A stretch of DNA of 64,000 nucleotides from an uncultured Commensalibacter sp. (GTDB lineage: Bacteria > Pseudomonadota > Alphaproteobacteria > Acetobacterales > Acetobacteraceae), in NCBI GenBank assembly GCA_946699565.1, contig CAMPDW010000004.1, positions 80,234 to 144,233 on the forward strand, read 5' to 3'. The position numbers and the translations under genes were made by a program. Below the pieces are notes generated by a model, which was not told the DNA's origin, made no database searches, and worked only from the letters and a program-made list of their open reading frames with translations. The stretch's first letter is position 1. Every line of letters begins with the position of its first letter. Below are positions 43,088 to 52,666 of this stretch, in pieces.

Positions 43088-45772
43088 ATGAAACTGATTG
43101 GTCAGGATAATTTAAAAACTTGCAAAACATTGGAAGTTGATGGAATAACCTATTATTATTTTTCACTTAAGGAAGCAGAAAAAAAATTAGGTTCCTTTCG
43201 TCGCTTGCCTAATACTTTAAAAATATTATTGGAAAATGTTTTGCGATTTGAAAATGGTCAATCTTTTACTATAGAAAATGCTAAGGCAATTGTTGAGTGG
43301 CAAAAAGATCATCATAGTCAATCTGAAGTTCCGTACCGTCCATCTCGTATTTTAATGCAGGATTTTACCGGGGTTCCAGCTGTTGTTGATTTAGCCGCTA
43401 TGCGTGAAGGCATGGAACATTTAAAAGGCGACCCACAAAAAGTTAATCCATTAATTCCAGTTAATTTGGTGATTGATCATTCTGTAATGGTGGATAAATT
43501 TGGTTCAGATACAGCATTACAAGAAAATATCACGCTTGAATTTGAACGAAATGCTGAACGTTATGCGTTCCTTCGTTGGGGACAAGAAGCATTTAAAGGA
43601 TTTTCAGTTGTTCCACCTGATACTGGAATTTGTCATCAGGTTAACCTTGAACATATTGCAAAGGTTGTTTGGCTTCGTGAAGAAGATGGTAAAACCTATG
43701 CCTTTCCTGATACATTATTTGGAACAGACTCTCATACCACAATGATTAACGGTTTGGGTGTTCTTGGTTGGGGTGTTGGTGGTATTGAAGCAGAAGCTGC
43801 AATGCTTGGACAACCTATCACGATGTTGATTCCTGATGTTATCGGGTTTAAATTGGTAGGTAAACTTGCTAAAGGTGTAACCGCAACAGATCTTGTTTTG
43901 ACGATTACCCAAATGTTGCGTAAAAAAGGTGTTGTTGGAAAATTCGTTGAGTTTTTTGGTCCCGCTTTGGATTATTTACCTTTATATACACGTGCTACTA
44001 TCGCGAATATGGCTCCTGAATATGGTGCAACCTGTGGCTTCTTCCCTGTAGATCAACAAGCTTTGGATTATTTAAAATTAACAGGACGGGATGAGCATCA
44101 AATCAAATTAGTGGAAGCTTATCTGAAAGTTCAAGGTATGTTCCGTGAGCAAAATGCGGAAGAACCTGAATTTACAGATACTTTGGAATTAGATATTGGT
44201 ACTGTTGTTCCTTCTATCTCTGGTCCTCGTCGTCCACAAGATCGTATTAGCCTTAGTGATGCAACCTCTGCATTTGTTAAAGAATTAGCTTCAGGTTTTC
44301 ATATTGGAGGTAAAGATCAAGATGTTGCTTGTGCAGTTGCTGGGAAAGATTTTAAACTTGAACATGGTTCAGTTGTAATCGCCGCAATCACCTCTTGTAC
44401 TAATACTTCCAATACGGAAGTAATGATTGCAGCTGGATTATTAGCTAAAAAAGCACATGTTTTGGGTTTAAAACGGAAACCTTGGGTTAAGACATCTCTT
44501 GCACCTGGTTCCAAAGTTGTTAAGGAATATTTAGAAAAAGCTGGATTGATTCCATCTTTGGATGCGCTTGGATTTAATATTGTTGGTTATGGTTGTACAA
44601 CCTGCATCGGCAATTCTGGGCCTTTGGCACCTGAAATTGTAGATACGATTGAAAATAATAATCTTGTAGCCACTGCGGTTTTATCAGGAAATCGTAATTT
44701 TGAAGGCCGTATTTCTCCAAACGTTCGTGCGAACTACCTAGCAAGCCCACCATTGGTTGTTGCTTACGCTTTATTAGGAACTTTACGTAAAGATATTACA
44801 AAAGATCCAATTGGTATATCTAAGGATGGTAAGGAAATCTATTTACACGATATCTGGCCTTCTGCTGAAGAAATTAAAGAGGCAATGGCTGCTGCAATTA
44901 CGAGTGAAGAATTCCGTAAAGGATATGATAACATTAATAAAGGAACAATAGAATGGCAGAATCTAGCCGTTGCGATGGGATCACAAACCTATAAATGGGA
45001 TTCAAAATCAACCTATGTTCGTAATCCTCCTTATTTTAAAGGGATGAAACAACATCCTGAAGCACGGTATGATATTAAAGGTGCAAGAATTCTGGCACTT
45101 TTAGGGGATAATGTTACAACAGATCATATTTCTCCTGCTGGTTCTATTCGTAAAAATTCTCCTGCTGGTCGATATTTGACAGAACATGGAGTTAAAGTAG
45201 AAGATTTTAATTCTTATGGTTCACGTCGTGGTAATCATGAAGTTATGATGCGTGGAACATTTGCGAATATTCGTATTCGTAACGAAATGGTTCCTGGTGT
45301 TGAAGGTGGATATAGTAAACATTATCCTGATGGTAAAGAAGGTGCGATCTATGATGTTGCTATGGAATATCAAAAAGAAAAAACACCATTAGTTGTCTTT
45401 GGCGGTAAAGAATATGGAATGGGATCCTCCCGTGATTGGGCTGCAAAAGGTACAACATTACTTGGTGTTAAAGCTGTTATTGCTGAAAGTTTTGAGCGTA
45501 TTCATCGTTCAAATCTTGTAGGTATGGGCGTTTTACCTCTTTTATTTGAAGAAGGAACGACACGTAAGACACTTGGATTAAAAGGCGATGAAAAAATCGA
45601 TATTTTGGGTGTTGAAACATTGAAACCACGTCAGAAATTAACGATAAGAATTACACGTGCTGACGGTTCGCATCAGAATGTTCCTGTTGTTTGTCGTGTA
45701 GATACACAAGAGGAAGTAGAATATTATCGTAATGGAGGTATTTTACCTTATGTTCTTAGATTGATGGCTTAA
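43088..45772 (+). CDS. acnA: Aconitate hydratase AcnA
   Basis: TCA-cycle [4Fe-4S] enzyme interconverting citrate and isocitrate. The cluster ligands lie in SCTNTSN (one Cys near residue 437) and GCTTCIGNSGP (two Cys near 503-506). FGTDSHTTMINGLGVLGWGVGG and GDNVTTDHISPAGSI, with KEYGMGSSRDWAAKG near 778-792, are class signatures (shown here in part). Length 894 aa matches AcnA/IRP-type enzymes. It has its own promoter region after ccmA and a strong terminator behind it. Confidence 0.96.
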   Translation: MKLIGQDNLKTCKTLEVDGITYYYFSLKEAEKKLGSFRRLPNTLKILLENVLRFENGQSFTIENAKAIVEWQKDHHSQSEVPYRPSRILMQDFTGVPAVVDLAAMREGMEHLKGDPQKVNPLIPVNLVIDHSVMVDKFGSDTALQENITLEFERNAERYAFLRWGQEAFKGFSVVPPDTGICHQVNLEHIAKVVWLREEDGKTYAFPDTLFGTDSHTTMINGLGVLGWGVGGIEAEAAMLGQPITMLIPDVIGFKLVGKLAKGVTATDLVLTITQMLRKKGVVGKFVEFFGPALDYLPLYTRATIANMAPEYGATCGFFPVDQQALDYLKLTGRDEHQIKLVEAYLKVQGMFREQNAEEPEFTDTLELDIGTVVPSISGPRRPQDRISLSDATSAFVKELASGFHIGGKDQDVACAVAGKDFKLEHGSVVIAAITSCTNTSNTEVMIAAGLLAKKAHVLGLKRKPWVKTSLAPGSKVVKEYLEKAGLIPSLDALGFNIVGYGCTTCIGNSGPLAPEIVDTIENNNLVATAVLSGNRNFEGRISPNVRANYLASPPLVVAYALLGTLRKDITKDPIGISKDGKEIYLHDIWPSAEEIKEAMAAAITSEEFRKGYDNINKGTIEWQNLAVAMGSQTYKWDSKSTYVRNPPYFKGMKQHPEARYDIKGARILALLGDNVTTDHISPAGSIRKNSPAGRYLTEHGVKVEDFNSYGSRRGNHEVMMRGTFANIRIRNEMVPGVEGGYSKHYPDGKEGAIYDVAMEYQKEKTPLVVFGGKEYGMGSSRDWAAKGTTLLGVKAVIAESFERIHRSNLVGMGVLPLLFEEGTTRKTLGLKGDEKIDILGVETLKPRQKLTIRITRADGSHQNVPVVCRVDTQEEVEYYRNGGILPYVLRLMA

Positions 45773-45800
45773 TTTTTTTTAAAGCTAATTTTATGAAAAG

Positions 45801-45830
45801 GCAGTCTGTCTTGGATAGGCTGCTTTTTTT
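45801..45830 (+). terminator. Rho-independent terminator of acnA
   Basis: GCAGTCTGTC pairs with GATAGGCTGC (10 bp with two G-T pairs) around a TTG loop, followed by seven T. It begins 28 bp after the acnA stop. Confidence 0.85.
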
Positions 45831-45965
45831 GTTTGTCTGATTTAAAATAACCAATTTTATGAATATGTAATTATAAAATATTTTAATTTATATCTTGTAA
45901 AGTTTATATAAGATTGCTAGATTGATAAAAAATTGTCTTCCGTTAGATGTGGGGGGTGGCCTTAA

Positions 45966-46526
45966 TTGGCTGCCTTTTTTATTTTGGATTCTATAAAAAA
46001 TTCTTCAGATTTACGTATAGAACAGCGTGTTACTGCTTTGATTGAACCCATTTTGATTGATATGGGTTATGAATTAGTAAGAGTAGCTTTGTTAGGTAAA
46101 CAAACCTTAACCTTACAAATTATGGTTGATCGAGCTAATGGTAGTTTAATTAATATTGAAGATTGTAAACAGATTAGTCATGCTATGAGTGCTGTACTAG
46201 ATGTTTATAACCCGATTGAAAGTGCATGGACGTTAGAGGTATCATCTGCTGGAATTGATCGACCCTTGATAAGGGTTAAAGATTGGAATCGATTTGCAGG
46301 TCATCTTGCGAAGGTTGAAATGATGATTCCTATCGAGGGAAGAAGACGTTTTTCTGGTATCGTTTTGGGGGCAGATGAACAAAATGCTCGTATGCGTTTA
46401 GATACAGATCTTGAGGTTGTTTTGCCTTTATCTGAAATTCGTAAGGCAAAATTAGTCCTTACTGATTCTTTAATTGATGCATGTAATCGTATGATTATTG
46501 CTTCTTCAACATTTGAAGTTGAATGA
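45966..46526 (+). CDS. rimP: Ribosome maturation factor RimP
   Basis: 30S maturation protein of 186 aa. The N-terminal domain has [16 protein letters not shown] near residues 25-40 and LQIMVDR near 51-57. EIDRPLI-type residues are seen as [10 protein letters not shown] near 94-103, then a small beta-barrel. No ATG or GTG fits the frame at the N-terminus; TTG 45966 lies behind an unusually G-rich stretch (GGGGGGTGG at 45951-45959) that can serve as ribosome binding site. It opens the rimP-nusA-ylxR-infB-rbfA operon. Confidence 0.88.
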   Translation: MAAFFILDSIKNSSDLRIEQRVTALIEPILIDMGYELVRVALLGKQTLTLQIMVDRANGSLINIEDCKQISHAMSAVLDVYNPIESAWTLEVSSAGIDRPLIRVKDWNRFAGHLAKVEMMIPIEGRRRFSGIVLGADEQNARMRLDTDLEVVLPLSEIRKAKLVLTDSLIDACNRMIIASSTFEVE

Positions 46527-46587
46527 AGTGTAAGTGAAATAAAATATCAACCGGTTTAAACTGGTTCATTATTATTGTGAGGTTAAA

Positions 46588-48120
46588 ATGGATACGTCCG
46601 TTGCTCGTCCTGAATTATTACTGGTTGCTGATGCTGTTGCTCGTGAAAAAGCTATTAGTCGAGAAGAAATTCTTGAGGCTATGGAACAGGCTATTCAGAA
46701 AGCTGGTCGTGCTAAATATGGTCATGAAAAAGATATTCGTGCAACAATTGATCGTAAGACTGGCGAAGTAAGGCTGTCTAGATGGACAGAAGTTGTGGAG
46801 GAAATTGAAAATGAAGCTTCACAAATTCCATATAAAATTGCTCTTAAGATTCAACCTGATATTAAAATCGGTGAATATCTTATTGATCCATTGCCTCCGA
46901 TTGATTTTGGCCGTATTGCAGCACAAACAGCTAAACAGGTTATTGTCCAACGTGTTCGTGAATGTGAGCGAAATCGTCAATATGAAGATTTTAAAGATCG
47001 TATCGGTGAAATTGTGAATGGGACGGTAAAACGTACTGAATATGGCAATCTTTTAGTTGAAATTGGCAGTGTTGAAGCATTGTTAAGACGCGATGAGTTG
47101 ATCCCAAGGGAAAATTTTCGTAATTCAGAACGTGTAAGAGCCTATATTTGTGATGTTCGTAAAGAGCCTCGTGGTCCTCAAATCTTTTTGTCCAGAACGC
47201 ATCCTGCATTTTTAGCAAAATTATTTGCTCAAGAAGTTCCAGAGATCTATGATGGGATTATTGAAATTAAAGCGGTAGCAAGGGACCCCGGTTCTCGTGC
47301 AAAAATGGCTGTTATATCTAAAGATAGTGCTATTGACCCGGTTGGTGCTTGTGTAGGTGTAAGGGGTTCTCGTGTACAAGCTGTTGTGCAAGAATTACAG
47401 GGTGAAAAAATTGATATTATTCCTTGGAGTGGGCAAGCTGCTACCTTTGTTGTTAATGCTTTAGCTCCAGCAGAGGTTACGAAAGTTGTTATGGATGAAG
47501 AGGCTGGTCGCGTAGAAGTTGTTGTTCCAGATGATCAGTTAAGCCTAGCTATTGGACGTCGTGGGCAAAATGTTCGTTTGGCTAGTCAACTAACGCGGTG
47601 GGATATTGATATTTTAACTGAAACTGAAGAATCTGACCGTCGTCAAGAGGAATTTCGTCGTAGATCTGCTATTTTTGCTGAAGAACTGGATGTTGATGAT
47701 GTGATTGCCGGTTTATTGGTTACAGAAGGTTTTCATACAATTGAAGAGTTGGCTTTTGCAGATCCTCAGGAATTAGCCGAGATTGAAGGATTTGATGAAA
47801 ACATAGCTCAGGAACTTGTTCAAAGAGCAGAAGAATGTTTGGAAAAACAACATCGTTCTTTGGATGATAAACGACAAGAACTTGGTGTTTCAGATGAAAT
47901 AGTAGAGTTGGATTGTTTTACTCCACAAATGTTGATCTTATTGGGTGAAAAAGGAATTAAAACATTGGATGATTTGGCTGATCTTGCTAGCGATGAACTT
48001 ATCGAGATTTTGGGTGCTGATGCTATTGATGAAGAAACGGCAAATGCAATTATTATGAGTGCCAGAGAACACTGGTTTGAAGAAGAGGATAATTCTCAAA
48101 AAAAATCAAATAATAGTTAA
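46588..48120 (+). CDS. nusA: Transcription termination/antitermination factor NusA
   Basis: RNA-polymerase-binding elongation factor, 510 aa. In order: the N-terminal polymerase-binding domain (1-130), an S1 domain around 135-200 (IVNGTVKRTEYGNLLVEIG), two KH domains (SAIDPVGACVGVRGSRVQ near 245-262, LAIGRRGQNVRLASQLT near 325-341) and two C-terminal helix-hairpin repeats near 370-500. A GAGG sits before the ATG. A 6-bp hairpin with no T-run (46549-46566) lies in the rimP-nusA gap. Confidence 0.95.
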   Translation: MDTSVARPELLLVADAVAREKAISREEILEAMEQAIQKAGRAKYGHEKDIRATIDRKTGEVRLSRWTEVVEEIENEASQIPYKIALKIQPDIKIGEYLIDPLPPIDFGRIAAQTAKQVIVQRVRECERNRQYEDFKDRIGEIVNGTVKRTEYGNLLVEIGSVEALLRRDELIPRENFRNSERVRAYICDVRKEPRGPQIFLSRTHPAFLAKLFAQEVPEIYDGIIEIKAVARDPGSRAKMAVISKDSAIDPVGACVGVRGSRVQAVVQELQGEKIDIIPWSGQAATFVVNALAPAEVTKVVMDEEAGRVEVVVPDDQLSLAIGRRGQNVRLASQLTRWDIDILTETEESDRRQEEFRRRSAIFAEELDVDDVIAGLLVTEGFHTIEELAFADPQELAEIEGFDENIAQELVQRAEECLEKQHRSLDDKRQELGVSDEIVELDCFTPQMLILLGEKGIKTLDDLADLASDELIEILGADAIDEETANAIIMSAREHWFEEEDNSQKKSNNS

Positions 48121-48195
48121 AATAAAGTAATTATATTTAAATAGTTTAATTATTTTGATTTAATATTTTCTTTTAATTTTGAATAATTTACGCTA

Positions 48196-48780
48196 ATGAA
48201 TAACAAACCTGATAGTATGACGAGTCGTCAACGTTTCTGTGTAGTTACAAGGGAAAGGGATGATCCTGTAAATTTGATTCGTTTTGTTTTGTCGCCAGAT
48301 GGATATATTGTGCCAGATTTGTCAGGACGGCTTCCCGGAAGAGGAATGTGGTTGAAAGCTGATCAAAAAGTAATATCTAAGGCAATAGAGACACGTTCCT
48401 TTTCACGTATTATGCAATGTCAGGTAAAGGTTCCTGAAAATTTATTATTAATAATAAAGGATGGTTTGCGAAATAGAATCAAAGATACATTAGGTTTTGC
48501 AAGACGTGCTGGACAGATTACGTATGGTTTTGTAAAAGTAAGAGAAAAGATTTCTCAAAATATTGCTGGGTTGATTGTACAAGCTATCAATGGTAGTGAA
48601 GATGAAAAAAGACGGCTGCTATCGGGGGCAGGTTTTTTACCTATTATTGTACTTTTTACGATGAAAGAGTTAGGGATAATTTTTGGTCGGGAAAATATTG
48701 TTCATTCAGCAATCGACAAAGGACCATTTGTAAAAAAGATTCTTTGTGATAATAAACGGTTATCAGGATTAATTAATTAG
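48196..48780 (+). CDS. YlxR (DUF448)-L7Ae fusion RNA-binding protein
   Basis: 194 aa. The first 85 residues are a YlxR domain (RQRFCVVTRERDDPVNLIRF and DLSGRLPGRGMWL). The second half resembles an L7Ae/YlxQ-type RNA-binding fold (LGFARRAGQITYGFVKVRE near 101-119). This two-domain form between nusA and infB is usual in Alphaproteobacteria. The exact role is not settled; YlxR proteins have been linked to RNase P and to ribosome or transcription control. Confidence 0.82.
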   Translation: MNNKPDSMTSRQRFCVVTRERDDPVNLIRFVLSPDGYIVPDLSGRLPGRGMWLKADQKVISKAIETRSFSRIMQCQVKVPENLLLIIKDGLRNRIKDTLGFARRAGQITYGFVKVREKISQNIAGLIVQAINGSEDEKRRLLSGAGFLPIIVLFTMKELGIIFGRENIVHSAIDKGPFVKKILCDNKRLSGLIN

Positions 48781-48841
48781 GGTATAAAATCGATGGAATA
48801 AGATAAAAACCCATCGAATGGATTTAAGAACAGGCAGGTAT

Positions 48842-51640
48842 ATGAGCGAAGGCAACGATCAAGAACAAGGACAGGGTAAAAAACGTTTATCTTTACGTTC
48901 ATCAGTGAAAAGGGACGTGGGACAAACTGTCGATGCTGGATCTATTAGGCAAAGCTTTAGTCATGGACGGACAAAAGTTGTGCAGGTTGAGGTGCGTAAA
49001 AAACGTAGTGCAGCTGGAAATAAGGAAAAACAAACGAATAGTATTCGTAAGCTTGGCACTAAAAAAACATCTGCTGGTTCAACAAGTAAACGTTCTTTAA
49101 CAGCTGCAGAATTGGCTATTCGTCAACGTGTTTTAGAAGAACAAAAGCAAGAGTTACATCGTAGGAATTTAGAACGTCAAGAGCAAGAACAAATTTCTAT
49201 TCTTTCTGAGGCAGAAAAAGCTCGTAAACAAAAAGAAGAAAAAGAAGCTTTAGCTAAAGCCTTGCTTGAAGTAGAAAAAGCGACTCAAGAAAAAAAAGAA
49301 GAAACTGTCGCAGAAGAAACCTTTAAAAAAATAGTAAAAGTTAAAAAAATTAAGACTACATCTGCATTACCGTTACGTCGGGTTAAAGTGTCTGATTTTC
49401 CTATTCCTGGTGAAATTACTTTGGCTCCGGAACCTGCACCTATGGAGCCTTTGGCAAAAAGAGCTATTTTACCAGAAAAACCTGTCGCTCCTGAACCTTC
49501 TGTGAATAAGAAAGGCTCATCTAAAAAAATAATTGTTAAGGTTGCAGATGAATCTGTTGTAAATGTTAAGCCATCTGAAAAAGAAGGAAAAGTCAGTAAA
49601 AAACTGAGTGAATCTTCACGTAGAATTAATATTAAAGATGATATGGATGTTGATGAAGGTGAAGGTCGTCGTGGTTCTTCTCGTCGCGGTAGTGGTGTTA
49701 GTCGCAAAAGCAGCAGTCGCAGTAAGGGCGGTGATGGACGTCGTTCAGGTAAAATCGATATTCAGGCAGCGATTGAAGGTGAAGACGATAATAAAGTTCG
49801 TTCTTTAGCTTCTGTACGTCGTCAAAGAGAACGAGAGCGTCGTCAGGCAGAGCTTGAAAAACTACGTACAGATCAGGTTAAGGTTGTTCGTGATGTTACA
49901 TTGCCAGAAACGATTACTGTACAAGAGTTAGCTAATCGTATGGCTGCTCGTCAAGGTGATGTTATTAAGGCACTGATGAAAATGGGTGTGATGGCAACGG
50001 TCAATCAGTCCTTGGATGCAGATACGGCGGAATTAATTATTGAAGAATTTGGTCATCGGGTTCATCGTGTTGCTGATAATGATGTAGAACTCGGTATTGA
50101 AGGTTTGGAAGATAAAGAAGAGGATAAATTGCCTCGCCCACCTGTTGTTACCGTCATGGGACATGTGGATCATGGTAAAACCTCTTTGCTGGATGCTTTG
50201 CGGACAACGGATATTGCACATAAAGAGGCGGGAGGGATTACCCAACATATTGGTGCTTATCAAGTTAAAATGCACTCAGGTGCTAAGATTACTTTCTTGG
50301 ATACGCCAGGTCATGAAGCCTTTACAGCAATGCGTTCCAGAGGTGCTTCGGTTACAGATATTGTTGTATTGGTGGTTGCTGCAGATGATGGGGTTATGCC
50401 TCAGACAATAGAAGCGATTAAACATGCAAAAGCAGCTAATGTTCCGATTATTGTTGCTATTAATAAATGTGATTTGCCAGGTGTTAATCCAGATCGTGTA
50501 AGACAAGAATTGTTAAGTTATGAAATTGTTGTTGAAAAATTAGGCGGTGATACTCAGGATGTTGAAGTTTCTGCCAAAAAACATATTGGTTTGGATAAGC
50601 TAGAAGAGGCAATTATTTTGTTGGCTGAATTGCTTGAGCTAAAAGCAAATCCAAATCGAGTTGCAGAAGGTGCCGTTATTGAAAGTCGTCTTGATAAGGG
50701 ACGTGGTCCTGTTGCTACCTTACTAGTTCAAAAAGGTACGCTAAATAAAGGGGATATAATTGTTGCTGGTTCTGAATGGGGGCGTGTTCGTGCGATGCTT
50801 GATGACAAAAACAAAAACATGAGAAAAGCGGCACCTTCCACGCCTGTTGAGCTTTTAGGATTAACAGGTGTGCCGCGTGCGGGTGAGCTTTTTGTTGTTG
50901 TAGATAGCGAAAGCAAAGCTCGTGAAATTTCTGAATTCAGACAACGTAAAGCACGTGAGAAACAAGCAGCTGTTAGAATGGCAGCTCGTGGAACTTTGGA
51001 TCAGATGTTAGCACGTATTCAAGCTAATGAGCAGAAAGAAATTGTTGTTTTAATTAAAGCTGATGTTCAAGGGTCTGCTGAAGCTATTCAGGCTACTGTA
51101 CAAAAATTGGAACATGAAGAAATTAGAGTTCGTGTTCTATCAGCGACAGTTGGTCAAATTACAGAAAGTGATGTGCAGCTTGCCAAAGCATCACAGGCCA
51201 TCATTATTGCCTTTAATGTTAGGGCAACAACACAAGCCAGAGAACTTGCACAGCATGAAGGTGTAGATATTCATTATTATTCAATTATTTATCAGGTTGT
51301 TGATGATATTGAACAGATTATCAAAGGACGAATTGCCCCTAAACAACGTGAAAAATTCTTGGGTTATGCGGAAATCCGTAAAGTCTTTACAATTAGTAAA
51401 ATAGGTAAAGTTGCTGGATGTTACGTAACACAGGGTGTCGTTCGTAGGGGTTGTGGTGTTCGGTTATTGCGGGATAATGTAGTTATTCACCAAGGTAATC
51501 TTAGCCAGCTTAAACGTTTCAAAGATGATGTAAAAGAAGTTACTCATGATTATGAATGTGGTCTTTCTTTTGCAGGATATAATGATTTACGTGAAGGCGA
51601 TGTTGTTGAATGCTATGAAATGGAAACTGTGCAAGCTTAA
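48842..51640 (+). CDS. infB: Translation initiation factor IF-2
   Basis: GTPase that brings fMet-tRNA to the 30S P site. A long charged N-terminal part (1-330), rich in Lys, Glu, Arg and Ser, is typical of alphaproteobacterial IF-2. An IF2-N domain lies near 350-400. The G domain has GHVDHGKTSLL near 440, DTPGHEAF near 487 and NKCD near 540, followed by domains II-IV. ATG 48818 is in frame without a ribosome binding site; ATG 48842 (MSEGNDQEQ) follows AGGCAGG and gives 932 aa. A CGATGG/CCATCG hairpin (48791-48816) lies in the leader. Confidence 0.95.
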   Translation: MSEGNDQEQGQGKKRLSLRSSVKRDVGQTVDAGSIRQSFSHGRTKVVQVEVRKKRSAAGNKEKQTNSIRKLGTKKTSAGSTSKRSLTAAELAIRQRVLEEQKQELHRRNLERQEQEQISILSEAEKARKQKEEKEALAKALLEVEKATQEKKEETVAEETFKKIVKVKKIKTTSALPLRRVKVSDFPIPGEITLAPEPAPMEPLAKRAILPEKPVAPEPSVNKKGSSKKIIVKVADESVVNVKPSEKEGKVSKKLSESSRRINIKDDMDVDEGEGRRGSSRRGSGVSRKSSSRSKGGDGRRSGKIDIQAAIEGEDDNKVRSLASVRRQRERERRQAELEKLRTDQVKVVRDVTLPETITVQELANRMAARQGDVIKALMKMGVMATVNQSLDADTAELIIEEFGHRVHRVADNDVELGIEGLEDKEEDKLPRPPVVTVMGHVDHGKTSLLDALRTTDIAHKEAGGITQHIGAYQVKMHSGAKITFLDTPGHEAFTAMRSRGASVTDIVVLVVAADDGVMPQTIEAIKHAKAANVPIIVAINKCDLPGVNPDRVRQELLSYEIVVEKLGGDTQDVEVSAKKHIGLDKLEEAIILLAELLELKANPNRVAEGAVIESRLDKGRGPVATLLVQKGTLNKGDIIVAGSEWGRVRAMLDDKNKNMRKAAPSTPVELLGLTGVPRAGELFVVVDSESKAREISEFRQRKAREKQAAVRMAARGTLDQMLARIQANEQKEIVVLIKADVQGSAEAIQATVQKLEHEEIRVRVLSATVGQITESDVQLAKASQAIIIAFNVRATTQARELAQHEGVDIHYYSIIYQVVDDIEQIIKGRIAPKQREKFLGYAEIRKVFTISKIGKVAGCYVTQGVVRRGCGVRLLRDNVVIHQGNLSQLKRFKDDVKEVTHDYECGLSFAGYNDLREGDVVECYEMETVQA

Positions 51641-52062
51641 TGAATAAGTTTACTGTTGCAGAGAAGGATTTTTTTAAGAAAGAGTCAACAAAAGGTCCTT
51701 CACAACGGCAATTACGTGTTGCTGAAGAAATTAGACATATTTTAGCAGATTTGTTTATTCGCACTGAATTTCGTGATCCTGAATTGCAAGGGCAGAAATT
51801 TACAGTGACAGAAGTGCAGATGACTTTTGATTTACGTCATGCAATTGTGTATGTTTCCCATTTAGGGCAAAGTGATGTTGCGGATTTTCTTCCTGCATTA
51901 AAACGGGTTACGCCATATTTAAAGAATCAGTTGTCGCAAAAGATACGTTTAAAATTTTTACCTGATTTAAGATTCGAAGCGGACACAACTCTGGACTATG
52001 CAGCTAAAATTGAAATGTTGCTCCAAAATCCAAAAGTAGTAAGAGATCTTAAAAAAGAATAA
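51640..52062 (+). CDS. rbfA: Ribosome-binding factor A
   Basis: Cold-shock and 30S maturation protein with a KH-like fold. 140 aa; RQLRVAEEIRHILADLF near residues 23-39, FTVTEVQMTFDLRHAIVYVS near 52-71 (shown in part) and LRFEADTTLDYAAKIE near 110-125 are family features. Its ATG overlaps the infB stop (TTAATG), which indicates coupled translation. It is followed 10 bp later by the end of an opposite-strand lipoprotein gene. Confidence 0.92.
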   Translation: MNKFTVAEKDFFKKESTKGPSQRQLRVAEEIRHILADLFIRTEFRDPELQGQKFTVTEVQMTFDLRHAIVYVSHLGQSDVADFLPALKRVTPYLKNQLSQKIRLKFLPDLRFEADTTLDYAAKIEMLLQNPKVVRDLKKE

Positions 52063-52072
52063 TTCTCTTTAT

Positions 52073-52666
52073 TTAATATAATGAGGTTTTATTGATTTGG
52101 TTAATTAATTTATTTAATAAAATCTGCTCTAACTTAATGACACTGCTATCATTTGTAATAGAACCAGAAGCTGAAAAGCTTTCTTTTTGTTTGTTGATAG
52201 GCAGATGTTCATTTCTAGGGATGATAGACCAATTTGCTTCAAGTGTGGCCATCCCATGTTGATTTCCCAAATCTTGAACGTCTAAATGACTGATATTAAT
52301 CATGATTTGGCTTGTTGGTAATCCAACCTGTCGTTGATTCGTAATAAATAACGTTGGGTTTTTATCAGATAACGCATGCGTAATATAATCCGTGATTGCT
52401 ACAGATAATACGCTGCTCATTCTTCCATTGACACTATGGTGAAGGATATTGTTACTGCGTGTAACAATATCTGTTGTATCAAGATAGTCTGGAACCGTAA
52501 CAGGGGTAATAATTACTGTTGGAGATGTTTCGGAATATTGTGTAACCCTGTTTGTTTGTTGGTTAATATTATTCTCATTAAAAGTATAATATTGAAGTGG
52601 AGGCGCGGTACATCCTCCAAGAATAACTAATAAGCCAAGAGATAAAAAAGTTAAAAATTTATTCAT
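52073..52666 (-). CDS. ABC-transport auxiliary lipoprotein (PqiC/MlaB-associated type)
   Basis: 197 aa with a lipoprotein signal peptide; lipobox LGGC places the lipidated Cys at about residue 19. The mature start PPLQYYTF is typical of the auxiliary lipoproteins (DUF330/PqiC-like) that accompany MCE transporters. The C-terminal helix has EQILLNKLINQINK. It overlaps the MlaD-like gene by 4 bp and is the last gene of the minus-strand unit. It likely anchors the MCE protein to the outer membrane. Confidence 0.78.
   Translation of the reverse strand: MNKFLTFLSLGLLVILGGCTAPPLQYYTFNENNINQQTNRVTQYSETSPTVIITPVTVPDYLDTTDIVTRSNNILHHSVNGRMSSVLSVAITDYITHALSDKNPTLFITNQRQVGLPTSQIMINISHLDVQDLGNQHGMATLEANWSIIPRNEHLPINKQKESFSASGSITNDSSVIKLEQILLNKLINQINKTSLY

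Noticed and set aside
46549-46566. AACCGG/CTGGTT hairpin between rimP and nusA as a terminator
   Set aside because: The stem is 6 bp with a G-T pair and no T-run follows; the operon clearly continues.
49285-49707. 140-codon open frame on the minus strand inside infB
   Set aside because: It lies antisense to the charged low-complexity N-terminal part of IF-2, is Ser/Thr-rich by complementarity, and has no start context or homology.
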